A DNA stretch of 64,000 nucleotides, from the NCBI GenBank assembly GCA_030737875.1, contig CM060923.1:176493696-176557695 (forward strand). The letters run 5' to 3'. The stretch is from Allium sativum (taxonomy: Eukaryota > Streptophyta > Magnoliopsida > Asparagales > Amaryllidaceae). Position numbers and translations under genes: made by a program. Numbering within the stretch: position 1 is the first letter of the stretch; each line of letters opens with the position of its first letter. The notes under the pieces are model-generated. The model was given only the letters and a program-made list of their open reading frames with translations. It did no database searches and was not told where the DNA came from. Below, in pieces: positions 42,834-54,938 of this stretch.

Positions 42834-44207
42834 ATAAAATTCCAACCTTTCTATGTTAAAAAATCTCATCCATTATTCTATGTAAAACGAAAACTGATTT
42901 TCCTATTTGTTTAACTAAATACATAAGAGAAAATAAAATAGATTAAAAACTTACTTTTTCTTATCGAAGAGGAGGAGGTTGATTTTCGCATGGAGGAGTG
43001 GTAAAGCGGCGCTGGGGGCCAGAAGGGGGCGCAGACGGGGGTGGCGGGTGGTGGAGGCGTCACGGTGGTCGGAGGGGGCGTCGGTTTTGGGTCAACGGGG
43101 GGCTGAATGGGGAGAGAGGAAGTGGCGTTGGGGGGTGCTGAGGTGGAGGATCAGCAACGAGATCATGGGGGGGGCACCATCGACGTCGGAGGTGCCTGTG
43201 CCACGGAGGCGGCGGAAGGGAAGCGCGACATCGAGGGCTTTTGCCCTTTTTTTATTTTAAATCGAACGGTAGAAAGAAAGTGAGGGGAGAGAGAGAGAGT
43301 AAAGGGGCCATACATATATTTTATTATTTTTATTTTCTAAAAAGCAACTTTTTATTTCGACCTCCAAACGAGACCCGCCGACTGTCATCCATAACTAATT
43401 ACCCCCATTACGAACGCAATGGGATATGTATCGTAAGCTGATTCGATCGTTTCGATCAGTTTCCGTCAAAATCAAAATATAAATCTATATATTGAATTTG
43501 AACGCACATTTCAACTTATCGGGGCCACATACAGACTCTAAAAATTCCCAAAAAATATTTTCTAGCTTTGTATTGACGATGCGGTTCAAACAAAACTAAT
43601 TTCGTCAAATTTGGAGACCGTTTGAAAAATGGCTATTTTCTGGTCAATCCAAATTGACTGAAACTGTCAAAACACGTTTTACTTCGCCGCGCCCACATAT
43701 TGATTCGAAAAATTACGAATTTTGGAATCTAGCAACAACTTAACATCCCGGATCCAACAAAAATGGTGTCGTTGAAAACGGAGGTCGTTTGCAAAATTTC
43801 CATTTTTAAGGGCCAAAATTCCATAGCGACTATTTTAAATTTTCAATTGGGCAGAACTTTTTATTCCCGCTATGCAATTTTGAATTTTCGGATTCGTTGG
43901 AAAGATATTTTCAAATAGATTCTAATATTTTTGGTTTCGCTAAAATCCGGTTTGTTTTGAATCTTGTACATTCGTTTGAACTTTGAAATCGAATTTTCGA
44001 ACTACCGCGCCATTTTCAATTCCTTTTACAATTAAAAATAATTATTTATATTCTAATGTCGATCTATATAAATATATACGTTCTAATTCTATTCAAAATA
44101 AATTTCTCCTTGTTATTATTTAAAATAATTCATTTTAAATATTCAAAATTCATCAAAATTGCCAAAATAAAAATTTTAAATTGGTTCGGATTTTCCGGGT
44201 TGTTACA

Positions 44208-45260
44208 ATCTCCCCAACTTAAAATCTTTTCGTCCTAAAAAAGGAACGGAGCTGAAAGTTGTTTTACAAACCAACTCAACTTTCATTCTTTACATTATGG
44301 CTTAAGTTCGTCAACTTTTCAGTTTATAAGAACTTTTCAAATTTTTCAAAAATTTGGCTAACACCCTAAATTTTTGAAAAATTTCGCCATAAACTCCCCT
44401 GTACGGGAGCACCGGGAAAATCCCGAAATCGCCATACAGGCCTCTCCAATCCAAAAAGAAAAAAACAGCCAAGCGGTTAGCCAATCGGCTCATAAAATCA
44501 TCAAAAACCCCAAGAAATACAATAAACATGTACCTATGTGTTGGGCAAACAATTTTATTCCTCTGCTCTAGCCTCTTTGCAATGACCTGTTCAATGTATA
44601 TACATGTATATGCATGCAATTTCAAACAATTTTCAATACAGTTCAATATTTGGTACAAGTTGGCTAAATTTACCGTTCTTTCACATAATGGTTTTATTAT
44701 ATAACAAATAATCATACGACACAACCATCAATCAATTAGTGAATTAACGTTTCAAATTCATAATTTTGATATATATACAGAAAATCATGTTTTTGATGCC
44801 AATTCACACAATAGCCCTATCTAGTTTTTGGTTCTCACACTAGTCAATTGGAAATATATAGATATCCCACTTTCGAAACTCGAACACAAACACTGATTAT
44901 GAGGCCTCATCATCAAAATCGTCTTCGGGCGACTAGAATGTGATTCTATATCTATCAAGTATATTAAAACTTCGAATACACGTTTGCAAGGCGTATATGC
45001 AAAATCTTTATATATTGGATTGTCCAAATTCAATACAAATAAAATATTCAAATACGTATGAAATGGTTTAAATTTTCAAAACAAAGCTTGTTTTCATTTT
45101 AAAAATATACTCTTCACACTCGTTCTCAGATACTACAGATCCTATCTCTAACGAGTCATTCCTATTGGATATTACTAATCTAATTCCTGATGAATTCTTT
45201 TGTTTGGTTCTAACGTGTCTTGTTCTCCGAGCTCTGTAAACCAAAGCTCTGATACCAAAA
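44208..45260 (-). other. Family 2 internal region, noncoding
   Basis: Only 1,053 bp. On - it begins after the LTR with a tRNA-Met primer site and ends in gattttaagttggggagat, a polypurine tract that abuts tgtaacaacccgg of the next LTR. A 137-codon frame on - (44724-44311) has no gag, protease or RT features and is AT-biased, so I do not call a gene. Confidence 0.8.
45241..45257 (-). promoter_or_regulatory. Primer-binding site of family 2
   Basis: On - the sequence tggtatcagagctttgg lies 3 bp after the LTR end. The core complements initiator tRNA-Met, the same primer class as family 1. Confidence 0.9.
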
Positions 45261-48200
45261 TGAAACGACCCAAACTTCCCCGTGAGGGAAAGCACGGATT
45301 AACTTGAGGACAAGACGAATCAGAATACAAACAGAAGAACATTTCATTGTTAATTACAACAATTCCATCAGAATACAAGAATATACAGAGTATGAATAAA
45401 TATTATACATCAGAGAAATATCAGAGATTTAAATTAAATACATAGTAACAGAAAAACAATACAAAACACAACTGAAGGAGATATACGGATAGAGAGCTTT
45501 CCGAATATCATTCCAGCTATAGACCAGGATCCTGTGAATATAAATCTACAAAACCGAAACTACTAGCTGCCCGTGTGGAAATAGGGGCACCCAGAGTTTA
45601 AGTTAAAACAATAAACTCCAGGTCAGTCAAGTGACTGGTGTGAGAACTAAAACAGTTATTAATCTGATTTTAAAGTTAGGTAAATCAAGGGACCATGCCG
45701 TATAACACGGAACGGGTTTCCTCCCAAGAATCCCAGTGCATAAAACAAACAACACAATGCTAAATAAAGAACAATGAAGCTATTATAAGACTCAGGTCCC
45801 ATCACACAATGCAACACAAGCCGGAGGATAGAGTTTTACCTTATAATTGCCAAATATGCTTGGTACGTGAAATTTCATCTTGTATTATTACTATAAGTGT
45901 ATAGTGTATAAAACAACTTCAGTCATAAGTATCAATCATAGACAGCATGGGTACCATATATCATGTCGCCAATACTAGGCTCTACAATCAAAACCGCAAA
46001 TGTCACGTATTGGAAGTTGGATTTCCATCTGTGAACCGAGGCAAGGGTTTGTCCTCACCGCTTCGAGACAATCTAGCCTACCATGTCTCAGGCAAGCGCG
46101 CAGACAAGCCTTGGATCGTCAGGGCCGGTCCACACGGAGTGAATTAAAATGCCTGAACAATGCGTTTCCCCACCCTATGGGGCGTAAATGAGCCAAATGA
46201 CTCCATCGGCCCTGGATCGACCGATATAACTGAGGTGCCTCCTGTCCATCATCCACATAAGTAAAATGCCAGGGTGTTCAAAATGCTGACACCACTTCTA
46301 GCTAGAACGAAACGCATGCCCTCCCTGATGTCCTCTCCCGTTTCTGGTTCACACCGGGTTGTGAGGCTCGCGAATTAACGCTACACAAAGCTATGCCACA
46401 AAGGCCGTGCTTTGATCATCAACCACAAGACTCTGCTTTTCAACAGAAACCTTGATCATTTGCATCTCAGCATGCCAGACAAGCAATTCACGCTATGCAA
46501 CCGATGCCTATCAATCACACAGAATGAAATCCGATGTCAGATACACATCCATTTACAAGTTCGTTCTGGGTCTGAACAAAACCGGAGGCACCTTATTCCT
46601 CCCCCGTATGTCCAATACAGGGGAGAGGCCCTCGCATATCCGTCGATCTCCAAGTACGTCTGGACGATCACCACTTATTACCTCGCCTTGGGTGTACAGC
46701 CCAATCAAGACATCAGTAATCATCCAAACGATGTGAAGACCTCCGGTCTTCAACCACCATCTTCATCCTCGACACATCGTCGAATCAGTTATTCAGAATG
46801 GGATAAACACGGTCTTTCTGAATAACTCGCGTATATAATAAACAAGTGCTATAAAAACACAACATATGCCTCATTCCAATCCAGAATATTTCTTTATCCA
46901 AATATTCATATACTTTGGGAAAGGTTCCCATTAATTTTATCAAAGATAAATTCTTTAAATTTATTGCTTAATCTCCCTTTGGATATCAATTCAATCTAAT
47001 TAAAGATGCATTAAAACTCCACTTGGTTTTCATCTTCCTATAAATCAATATTAACAATTGTTTAACTTGGGAAACCATATCCTGTCTTTAACTGGGTTAA
47101 AGAACCAATGTCGTTTAAAACACGGTTCACGATAAACCCAAAATCACATTCCATTCCATCAGCCTATAACCGTAAAGTAGCAAGTGAACAATCCCCTAAG
47201 TATTAGCCCCGAAAGTCGAAACCAACATCAGATCAATACCCAGGAAACCATTCCACTTAACTAATCTCCAATTAGTTTATGATTTTCTTAACTCCATTCG
47301 GTCTAAGAACAGTATTATTAAAGATACCATTTACGACAACCTAAATCTTATTCCTGTCTTTAACTGGGTTAAAGAACCAATGTCATTTAAAACACGGTTC
47401 ACGATAAACCCAAAATCACATTCCATTCCATAAGCCTTTAACCGTAAATTAGCAAGTGAACAATTCCCTAAGTATTAACCCCGAAGGCCGAAACCAACAT
47501 CAGATCATTACCCAGGAAGCCATTCAACTTAACTAATCTCCAGTTAGTTTCTGAGTTTCTTAACTCCGTTGGGTCTAAGAACAGTATTATTAAAGATACC
47601 ATTCACGACAACCCAAATTTTTTTTTCATTAACAATGGAATCTTCATGGAAAAACAATTTGATATATAATCGATATCAATTTCCGTGTCCGACCAACAAT
47701 ATAAATGGAATACCGGCAACGCCTTTTAAATTCCATCTGTATTAACAGTCTTCCTTCGCAGAATTTCATTTCAATTATTATCAAATCGAATTTCATTCAA
47801 TTCCAATTTAATATATATTAAATTGGAAAACTTTACTTTGGAAAACTCCTATTAAATCCTAATAAAAAGATTTATAAATTCCAAATCACATTTCACTGTA
47901 AATCGGGTTAAAGAACGAATGTCGTTAAAAACACAATTCACAATAAACCCAATTCACATTCTATCAGTCTCTAACCATAAATTAGTAAGAGAACAATTCC
48001 CTGAGTATTAACCCCGAAGGCCGAAACCAACATCAGATCAATACCCCGGAAACCATTCAGCTTAACTAATCTCCAGTCAGTTTCTAATTTTCTTAACTCC
48101 ATTGGGTTTAAGAACAGTATTATTAAAGATACCATTCACGACAAACCCAAAATCCAATTTGATGTTAAATACAAGGCTCTGAATAGAAAATATATCGGCT

Positions 48201-51200
48201 TATATTCAACATCAAATTCTAAAATCAACAAATACCGCATTGGAATAACGATATATATATCTTCCAAATCCCTCCACAATAACCGTATAATCACGGAAAC
48301 CAATATCGAAATATTCCGAAGATAATTTCGATTCAAATCCATATATTGGAAATTTCGGTTATTTTTAAAACAATTTCAAATCCAATTTATTTATTTAAAA
48401 ATATTGGATTTCATAATTCTAGTTCATAACTAGTTCATTTCGATAAAAACTATTTTTATCTTTTCAAATATGGAATTTTTCATCCCAAATCTTTACAAAT
48501 CATTTCTTATGATTCTACACAAATTACTGATATTTTTAATAATTTTATCAAGGCCCGTACAGTCGATTTCCATAAACGGCCATCGAACTGCACTTACAAC
48601 GACCTTTGCCAAATTTGATTTGGACATAATTCCAAATCCAACCATTAGATTTCTAATTTCTAATATTCGTTAGAAAGCTCTTTTCGATATAAACCCAATG
48701 GTTCCGGTTTTAGGAGAATCCGATGGTCGGATCTCCCGTAATATCCATTCGAAGTCAATGGTCGAAATTCGCGAACTGCCGCGGCGCGTTCTATTCAGGC
48801 CATTATATATATATATATTATATTTCATCGATTTCCATTCAAAACCTATTTTATAAATCATTTTAAATTCGTTTTCAAAATGATTTCAACTTCATATTCA
48901 ATTTCTAATCAAAATTGAATATTCCATATCATCGATATATAAATGGTAATATTTTCAAAACATTAGATTTCGAAATCATTTCCTTTTCGATATTCATTAT
49001 AGAAATGAATAAAACCGATATAAATATCGTTCATGTCAAAATGGCGTTATCTAATCAACACGGCTATATATATTTAAATATTTCAAATCGGACATCAAAA
49101 TCAGATTCTGACCTTTTAATGAATATTATTTTAAAATATTCATTATTTTAAAATATCGTTATTTTAAAATATTTATTCTTTCTGAACTGGAATCAGACAC
49201 AGTCAATTACCAAATAATGTTGATTATATGGATTTCATACACACATGTACATAACAACAATCAAACACAGTCAGCCATCATCCAAAGTGCATTCTACACT
49301 GCATAAGCATCAAATATAACTATTCGATGCTTACACAGCCTGTCAATCGATCGATCGACATACAGCTAATTATTGGGATTAGTGTATGTCCAATATCATC
49401 CCAATACCCGTGTGGGGTTTCAATTAACAAATAATGAATTTTATTTTTGCAGTTGGGCGATGTGTAATATTTATCGTCCTAATCAATATCAGTCAAATGT
49501 GTGTACATAAACAAATCATCCGATTTGTTTATAGATATTTATTTTATTCATATACACATTAAAAATTATATTTTTAACTATAAAATATTTTTAACTATAA
49601 AATATTTTATTCCATTCCACATCACACAATAAATTTTCACAACAAAATCAAACAAGCAAAACAAGCTGTCCATGGTCTGTGGACGACGGGTGTCAGGTGC
49701 TGCTAAGCACCGTATGCATCCTAGCATATATTTCAACTAGAAAATAAAACAAAATAAAAGTGAGGAGTTCTCACCTTGGGGTTCCACTTCATCATTCTAT
49801 TTCTGAAATTCAGAATAGTCTGGATTTGTTCGTACTTCCAACACAATCTTTTTCATGCTGTTCACAGTCAAAATCACCTTTTTATTTCAACGCTATAGAG
49901 ATAAAAATCATATTTTTATAACTTCGCTTTCAACATAAAAATCATATTATAAAAATCCAACCTTTCTATGTTAAAAAATCTCATCCATTATTCTATGTAA
50001 AACGAAAACTGATTTTCCTATTTGTTTAACTAAATACATAAGAGAAAATAAAATAGATTAAAAACTTACTTTTGCTTATCTAAGAGGAGGAGGTTGATTT
50101 TCGCATGGAGGAGTGGTGAAGCGGCGCTGGGGGCGCGGGCGGGGGTGGCAGGTGGTGGAGGCGTCGCGGTGGTCGGAGGGGGCGTCGGTTTTGGGTCAAC
50201 GGGGGGGGGGGGGGGGGGATGAATGGGGAGAGAGGAAGTGGCGTTGGGGGGTGCTGAGGTGGAGGATCGGCGGCGAGATCCTTGAGGGGGGGGGCAACCA
50301 TCGACGTCGAAAGGGCCTGCGCCAGGGAGGCAGCCGAAGGGAAGCGCGACATACCGGGCTTTTGCCCCTTTTTATTTAAATATAATGGTAGAAAGAAAGT
50401 GAGGAGAGAGAGTAAAGGGGCCATATATGATTTTTATTATTTTTATTTTCTAAAAAGCAACTTTTTATTTCGACCTCCAAACGAGACCCACCGACTGTCG
50501 TCCACAACTAATTACCCCCATTCCAAATGCAATGGGATATGTATCATAAGCTGATTCGATCGTTTCGATCAGTTTCCGTCAAAATCAAAATATAAATCTA
50601 TATATTGAATTTGAACGCACATTTCAATTTATCGGGGCCACATACGGACTTTAAAAATTCCCGAAAAATATTTTCTAGATTCGTATTGATGATGCAATTC
50701 TAACAAAACTAATTTCGTAAAATTTGGAGACCGTTTGAAAAATGGCAATTTTCTGGTCGATCCAAATTGACTGAAACTATCAAAACACGTTTTACTTCGC
50801 CACGCCCACATATTGATTCAGAAAATTACGAATTTTGGAATCTAGCAATAACTTGACATCCCGGATCCAACCAAAGTGGTTTCGTTGAAAACGGAGGTCG
50901 TTCACAAAATTTCCATTTTTAAGGGCCAAAATTCCATAGCGACTATTCTGAATTTTCAACTGGGCATAACTTTTTATTTCTGCTATGAAATTTTGATTTT
51001 TCGGATTCATTGGAAAGATATTTTCAAATAGATTCTAATATTTTTGGTTTCGCTAAAATCCGGTTTATTTTGAATCTTGTACATTCATTTGAACTTTGAA
51101 ATCGAATTTTCGAACTACCGCGCCATTTTCAATTCCTTTTATAATTAAAAATAATTATTTATATTCTAACGTCGATCTATATAAATATATATGTTCTAAT

Positions 51201-51320
51201 TCTATTCAAAATAAATTTCTCCTCGTTATTATTTAAAATAATTCATATTAAATATTCAAAATTCATCAAAATTGCCAAAATAAATTTTTTAAATTGGTTC
51301 GGATTTTCCGAGTTGTTGTA
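45261..51320 (-). repeat. Family 2 LTR at the right end (5' LTR on -), 6.06 kb
   Basis: On + it starts tgaaacgacccaaac and ends ccgagttgttgta; the last bases differ from the expected ttaca by point change. It carries three module copies (47155, 47425, 47958) and a G-rich island with a run of about 18 G at 50201-50218. It lacks the solo LTR found in its partner. Confidence 0.9.
50201..50218. repeat. Poly-G run of about 18
   Basis: A long G homopolymer in the GC-rich island. The equivalent place in the left LTR (about 43099) has only six G. Exact length may be unreliable in assembly. Confidence 0.8.
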
Positions 51321-51545
51321 AACTGCAGATGCCTCAGTCTAACCAAGGTACAACCAGAGGGAAGTCACCACAAAGTGTAATGTCTTCGACGATCATATAG
51401 CTCCGCCTCCGGGCATAAGGCTAGGCCCCTAGACTTGCATATTGAACAGTCTGCTTCTGCCAATGGAGAGAAAGCAGGGCCCAAAACCCAGATCACAAGC
51501 AATATGGAGAAAGGGTTATTGAAGAACTTGCACGAACACGGTTAG
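51321..51545 (+). pseudogene. DUF4283 gene copy 2, 3' end after the family 2 insertion
   Basis: Resumes with the duplicated aactg. One frame gives MPQSNQGTTRGKSP, and another, after a shift, gives EKGLLKNLHEHG before TAG at 51543-51545. It is the tail of the gene begun at 34785, now 14.7 kb away. No domain is visible in this part. Confidence 0.5.
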
Positions 51546-51762
51546 TAACAGTATTGCTTGTGTTGAAATGTACCACAAATCTGAATGTAATTTGGGTACT
51601 ATGTAAGCTTAATTTGTATTTTATTTATGTAATATGGGTTTGTAATGTGAACAAGCAAAGGTCAGTCCTCCTTGCGTGGAGAACATAACTGATATATACA
51701 CAGTGTATATCACCTGTATTATCATGTATTTTTATTTTTCTTTAATAAAGAGTGTTACAGAG

Positions 51763-52421
51763 CACTATAAAAACCGGTCGGCTCTACCAAAAAAATACGT
51801 ATTAAACATAATTATCGATTACAATTATTAAACTTTAGATACAAGATAATAAATTATACTTCTTAATTATTAAAAATTACTTATTAATTATTGATTATTG
51901 AAGATTACTTATTAATTTATATTATTAATTATTATTACCTTTTAATTATTTAGTAATTATTAATTAATCAATACTAACTACTAAATATTATTTACTATTA
52001 ATAGTAATTATTTATTTTTTACTGTTAGTATATTATTATTAACATTAATTATTTAAAACTTATTTTTACTTATCAGTTACTTTGTAATAACATAACAGTA
52101 AAACATTTTATGAAGAATAAGCATACCAGTCCCTTGAAAATCCCTGGCAAATCTGCTTCAAAATAGTTTCAAAACATACAAGATGGTAAGCTGCCTCTGT
52201 TCGCAACGGAATTTAGCGATGAAAATAAGACGATGGTAAATCTATGCAATTTGCTATGGTTTAATGATGGAAAACAAAAATCGATGGTAATAATTTAAAA
52301 CAAGCTGAAATATAAAATCTTAGATAATATCCCCCATAGATTCCATGAAAACCCATCGCTAATTTGCAACCCAAATTTCCGCTTTTAAAATCTACAGCTA
52401 TATACAGCTTTTCTTGTAGTG
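51763..52421. mobile_element. Non-autonomous CACTA element or its right end
   Basis: The right end cttttcttgtagtg at 52421 reverses to cactacaagaaaa, a standard CACTA terminus. Subterminal cgatgg and tagcgatg words occur repeatedly at 52215-52370 in both orientations. A left end cactataaaaacc at 51763 is possible but matches only over cacta, and the 3-bp target duplication does not agree, so the left border is unsure. Confidence 0.5.
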
Positions 52422-53430
52422 AAATCAGATTGGGCCTTGATTCTTTAATCTACATGACTATATAACGGAGCATGCGACTATTCTGTTCAAGTGTAATGAT
52501 TTTGGCCGCTGTTGATTAGGAGAGATTTAGTCAAATGAGGCAATTATGATTTGATCAGCAACAAAGGCGATGGGTTTTGACGATGCAGGAGTTGAAAATG
52601 AGGGATATTTTTTCTTTTATATGAGCTTGGAATGATTTTGAGTTGGATTGATAATAGCAGAAACTGACGTTGAAAGAAGGAATTTGGTTGATAGTGGTGA
52701 TAAGAAGTGGACTTAAATAATGGGAAGAAGGGTTAAAAAAAATATTGGCTGATCAAATTTTTATGGTTTGTGCGTTACACACGGGGTAGTTAACGTGCTA
52801 AAGCATGAACTAGTGGGTAAAGTAACTCCTATCCATTTAAATTTGAGATTAACTAACAATTATTTTTAACCATCCTTAACCTATATCACATGGATTACCA
52901 AACATATCCATGAGATTAACATAAATAAATGAATCTCCTCCATCAAATATGCACGTATGGAAAAATTGTTTGATACTAAACTATAGACTGAAATTTAGTA
53001 ACTAATCATTTTGAAATTTTAAAAAACCAATTGGTAAATGATTTTTAGTCCTTAAATTTTGAATGTAAAACTGAAATTTTCAGTCGTCGGTCAGTCATTA
53101 GTTAAAGATAGAAATTTTTTAGTTTTTAATTTTCAGTATCTATATGCATGTTTTTTTTTGTAGTTGGCATTTTGTTTCCGGCCAATGTATGTATCAAAAA
53201 TTAAAACGATTAATTTTGCCAAAGCCACTCTAAAAATTTATTACAAGCTCAATGAAATTTATCAAGTCATTTCCTGATGACTTGGCATCAGTACCGTTTG
53301 AAAGTGGAAATTTTGAATAGCCTACAACTATTCGATGGTTAAACAAAGATGTTCTTAAAGAAGTTGTTGTTATAAATATGCTCAGCTTTATGAAATCTCA
53401 TCAAATTTGATGCTTTCGTACTCACTTAGT
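52422..53430. other. AT-rich spacer, nothing recognised
   Basis: About 1 kb with no convincing gene, RNA or repeat structure. Confidence 0.4.
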
Positions 53431-53432
53431 AA

Positions 53433-53825
53433 AATTCATTGGATTCATTGGTAAAAAAGGTTGGCCTTTTAGATTGTCTAGTAATGTGAACAACATCTTA
53501 GAAAATGCTATATCACTAGCTAAACTAGTTTCAAAAGATTGTATAAAGAATTCAATTTATTTCGAAGCCAAATTTCTATTAGACCATCGTGCTAACCTTT
53601 CTACTTTAGATTGACGTATTTCTGATTTAAAACCTTTCAAAAATATTTGTATAGAATTTGTTGCATGTCGAAAGATTCAAATTTTTTGTCTTGTAACTGA
53701 AGTTTCAAGACTTTATTAAGAAAGAGATTTTTCTATTCATCAACCAAAAATCATTCAAAACATGTTAGTTGAAAGTTGTGTTTCTATTCAAACGCTTATT
53801 TTTGCATGGAATTGTGGGAATAAAT
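53433..53825 (+). pseudogene. Decayed coding-like frame of unknown origin
   Basis: One forward frame reads for about 130 codons with only two internal stops (tga near 53613 and taa near 53718) before a final tag. It contains GKKGWPFRLSSNVNNILENA, EAKFLLDHRANLSTLD and SIHQPKIIQNMLVESCVSIQ. Composition is protein-like rather than random AT. I cannot name the family. Confidence 0.3.
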
Positions 53826-54374
53826 AGGGGTGAGCATTTATTGGTTAAAACCAAATAAACCAACCAAACTAGTTAAGTTTGGTCGGTTTGGTTTGGTTTT
53901 TCTAGTTAATTGGTTGGTTCTATTTTTCATTTTCAAATTATTTTGGTTTATTAGTTGGTTTTGGTTTTTCATATTTGAAAACCGAATTAACCAATAAGAC
54001 CAAATATAAAAAAATTAGCTGTTTTAAAATTAAAGAATAACACCTAAAAATTCGACTATTTAAATTATTTTATTAATATAATTATTTTCCTTTGAATTCA
54101 TATTAATACTTTTTGAATATGAGTTTGTTTTTGAAAATATTTGCATCGTATGAACTCAATTAATTGTTTTAATCTTATATTATGTCTTCAACTAAATTAA
54201 TTAATTAATTTATGTTAAACAAAATAAACCAACCAAACCGAATATTATCGGGTTGGTTGGTTTTGGATTTAAATTATTTCGGTATTGTTTGGTTCGATTT
54301 ATGTTTTTTGAATGGTTATTTTGGCTATAAATTTTTTTATCGGTTCAAACCGAACCAACCATTTGCTCACCCTA
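53825..54374. mobile_element. MITE with TAGGGGTGAGCA ends
   Basis: The left end taggggtgagcatttattgg and the reversed right end tagggtgagcaaatggttgg form imperfect terminal inverted repeats of about 22 bp. The 550-bp interior is full of ggtttggtt and aaccaaacc words that let it fold on itself. Elements with this end are common in dicot genomes. The target duplication is not clear. Confidence 0.65.
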
Positions 54375-54714
54375 GAAGAAACATATAGAAGGGATAGTGT
54401 CTTATATTGAGTCGTATGGGACATCTGATATTACAAAGTATACAAAATATGAAGAATTTTGACTGAAATACTTTCGCATTATTAAACTAAACTTATGGGG
54501 ATTCTATGTTTTTTTACCTCTCCAAGCCATCCTGGATGATTAGTGATGACACAAGTAAAGGTTACATGATGTATAGTTCTTCTTGCATTAGTAGTTCAAA
54601 ATTTAACGCCCTTGCTAGAGATGGAGGTGGTTGAACCATCAATATTTGTGCATGCGTATACTTGTAAGAATCATTCAAATAGGCTAAAAACTACACTACT
54701 TGTTGATCTTAAAG

Positions 54715-54938
54715 TATATCACGAAGTAAAGCACCAAATCCACATACACCCACACGACTTCAAGCGACAAAGCAAACTCATCCCATAGAGTCTTCAATTC
54801 AGTATAATGAGAGGTAATGGAAGATATATCTTGCGAAAGCATGGGCACGGATTATTGAATTTGGAAAAGACGGGTTTGGTTAGATCGAGCAAATCGAACT
54901 GCAAGATCTGACCAAATAGCAGAAGCAAATCGATAATA
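54715..54938 (-). pseudogene. Copia-type gag fragment
   Basis: On - the sequence encodes AIWSDLAVRFARSNQTRLFQ, then after one stop ISSITSHYTELKTLWDEFA. This matches the pattern of the plant copia gag domain (UBN2/retrotran_gag type: IW..L..RF....., ..Y...LK.LWDE). It is a short decayed piece adjoining the next LTR. Confidence 0.65.

Larger units (their letters stand above)
36591..44207 (-). repeat. Family 2 LTR at the left end (3' LTR on -), with nested solo LTR
   Basis: On + it starts tgaaacaacccgaac and ends ttccgggttgttaca. Without the insert at 40854-42338 and its duplicated target it is about 6.13 kb. It contains three copies of a 110-140 bp module with ccccgaaggccgaaacc (38451, 38731, 39258), AT-rich stretches and a GC-rich island at 42970-43230. 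Frames here have no protein features. Confidence 0.9.
36591..51320 (-). mobile_element. Family 2 giant-LTR element, complete, no gag or pol
   Basis: Read on -, the element has LTRs 51320-45261 and 44207-36591 around an internal region 45260-44208. The 5-bp duplication aactg flanks it exactly (36586-36590 and 51321-51325), and the interrupted DUF4283 sequence resumes on the far side. LTRs are 6.06 kb, and 7.62 kb including a 1.49 kb nested solo LTR. The internal part is 1.05 kb with no retroviral domains. It fits the large-retrotransposon-derivative (LARD) idea, but with an extreme LTR-to-internal ratio. Confidence 0.9.

Noticed and set aside
42979..43441. Arg/Trp/Gly-rich frames in the GC island, with partners at 50113-50379 and 58157-58549
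   Set aside because: They lie in LTR sequence, differ in frame and length between copies, and reflect GGNGG-type composition rather than protein constraint.
44311..44724. 137-codon minus frame in the family 2 internal region, as possible gag
   Set aside because: No capsid or nucleocapsid motif; hydrophobic AT-driven composition; not preserved in the second element.
46412..46825. 137-codon frame with a matching shorter frame in the left LTR (37781-38032)
   Set aside because: Similarity is expected because both are LTR copies of one element. Frames differ by indels and show no domain.
51641..51759. A 119-bp tgtaat...gttaca segment as a tiny solo LTR
   Set aside because: The ends are short inverted words only, flanks show no 5-bp duplication, and it can equally be the 3' UTR of the DUF4283 gene.
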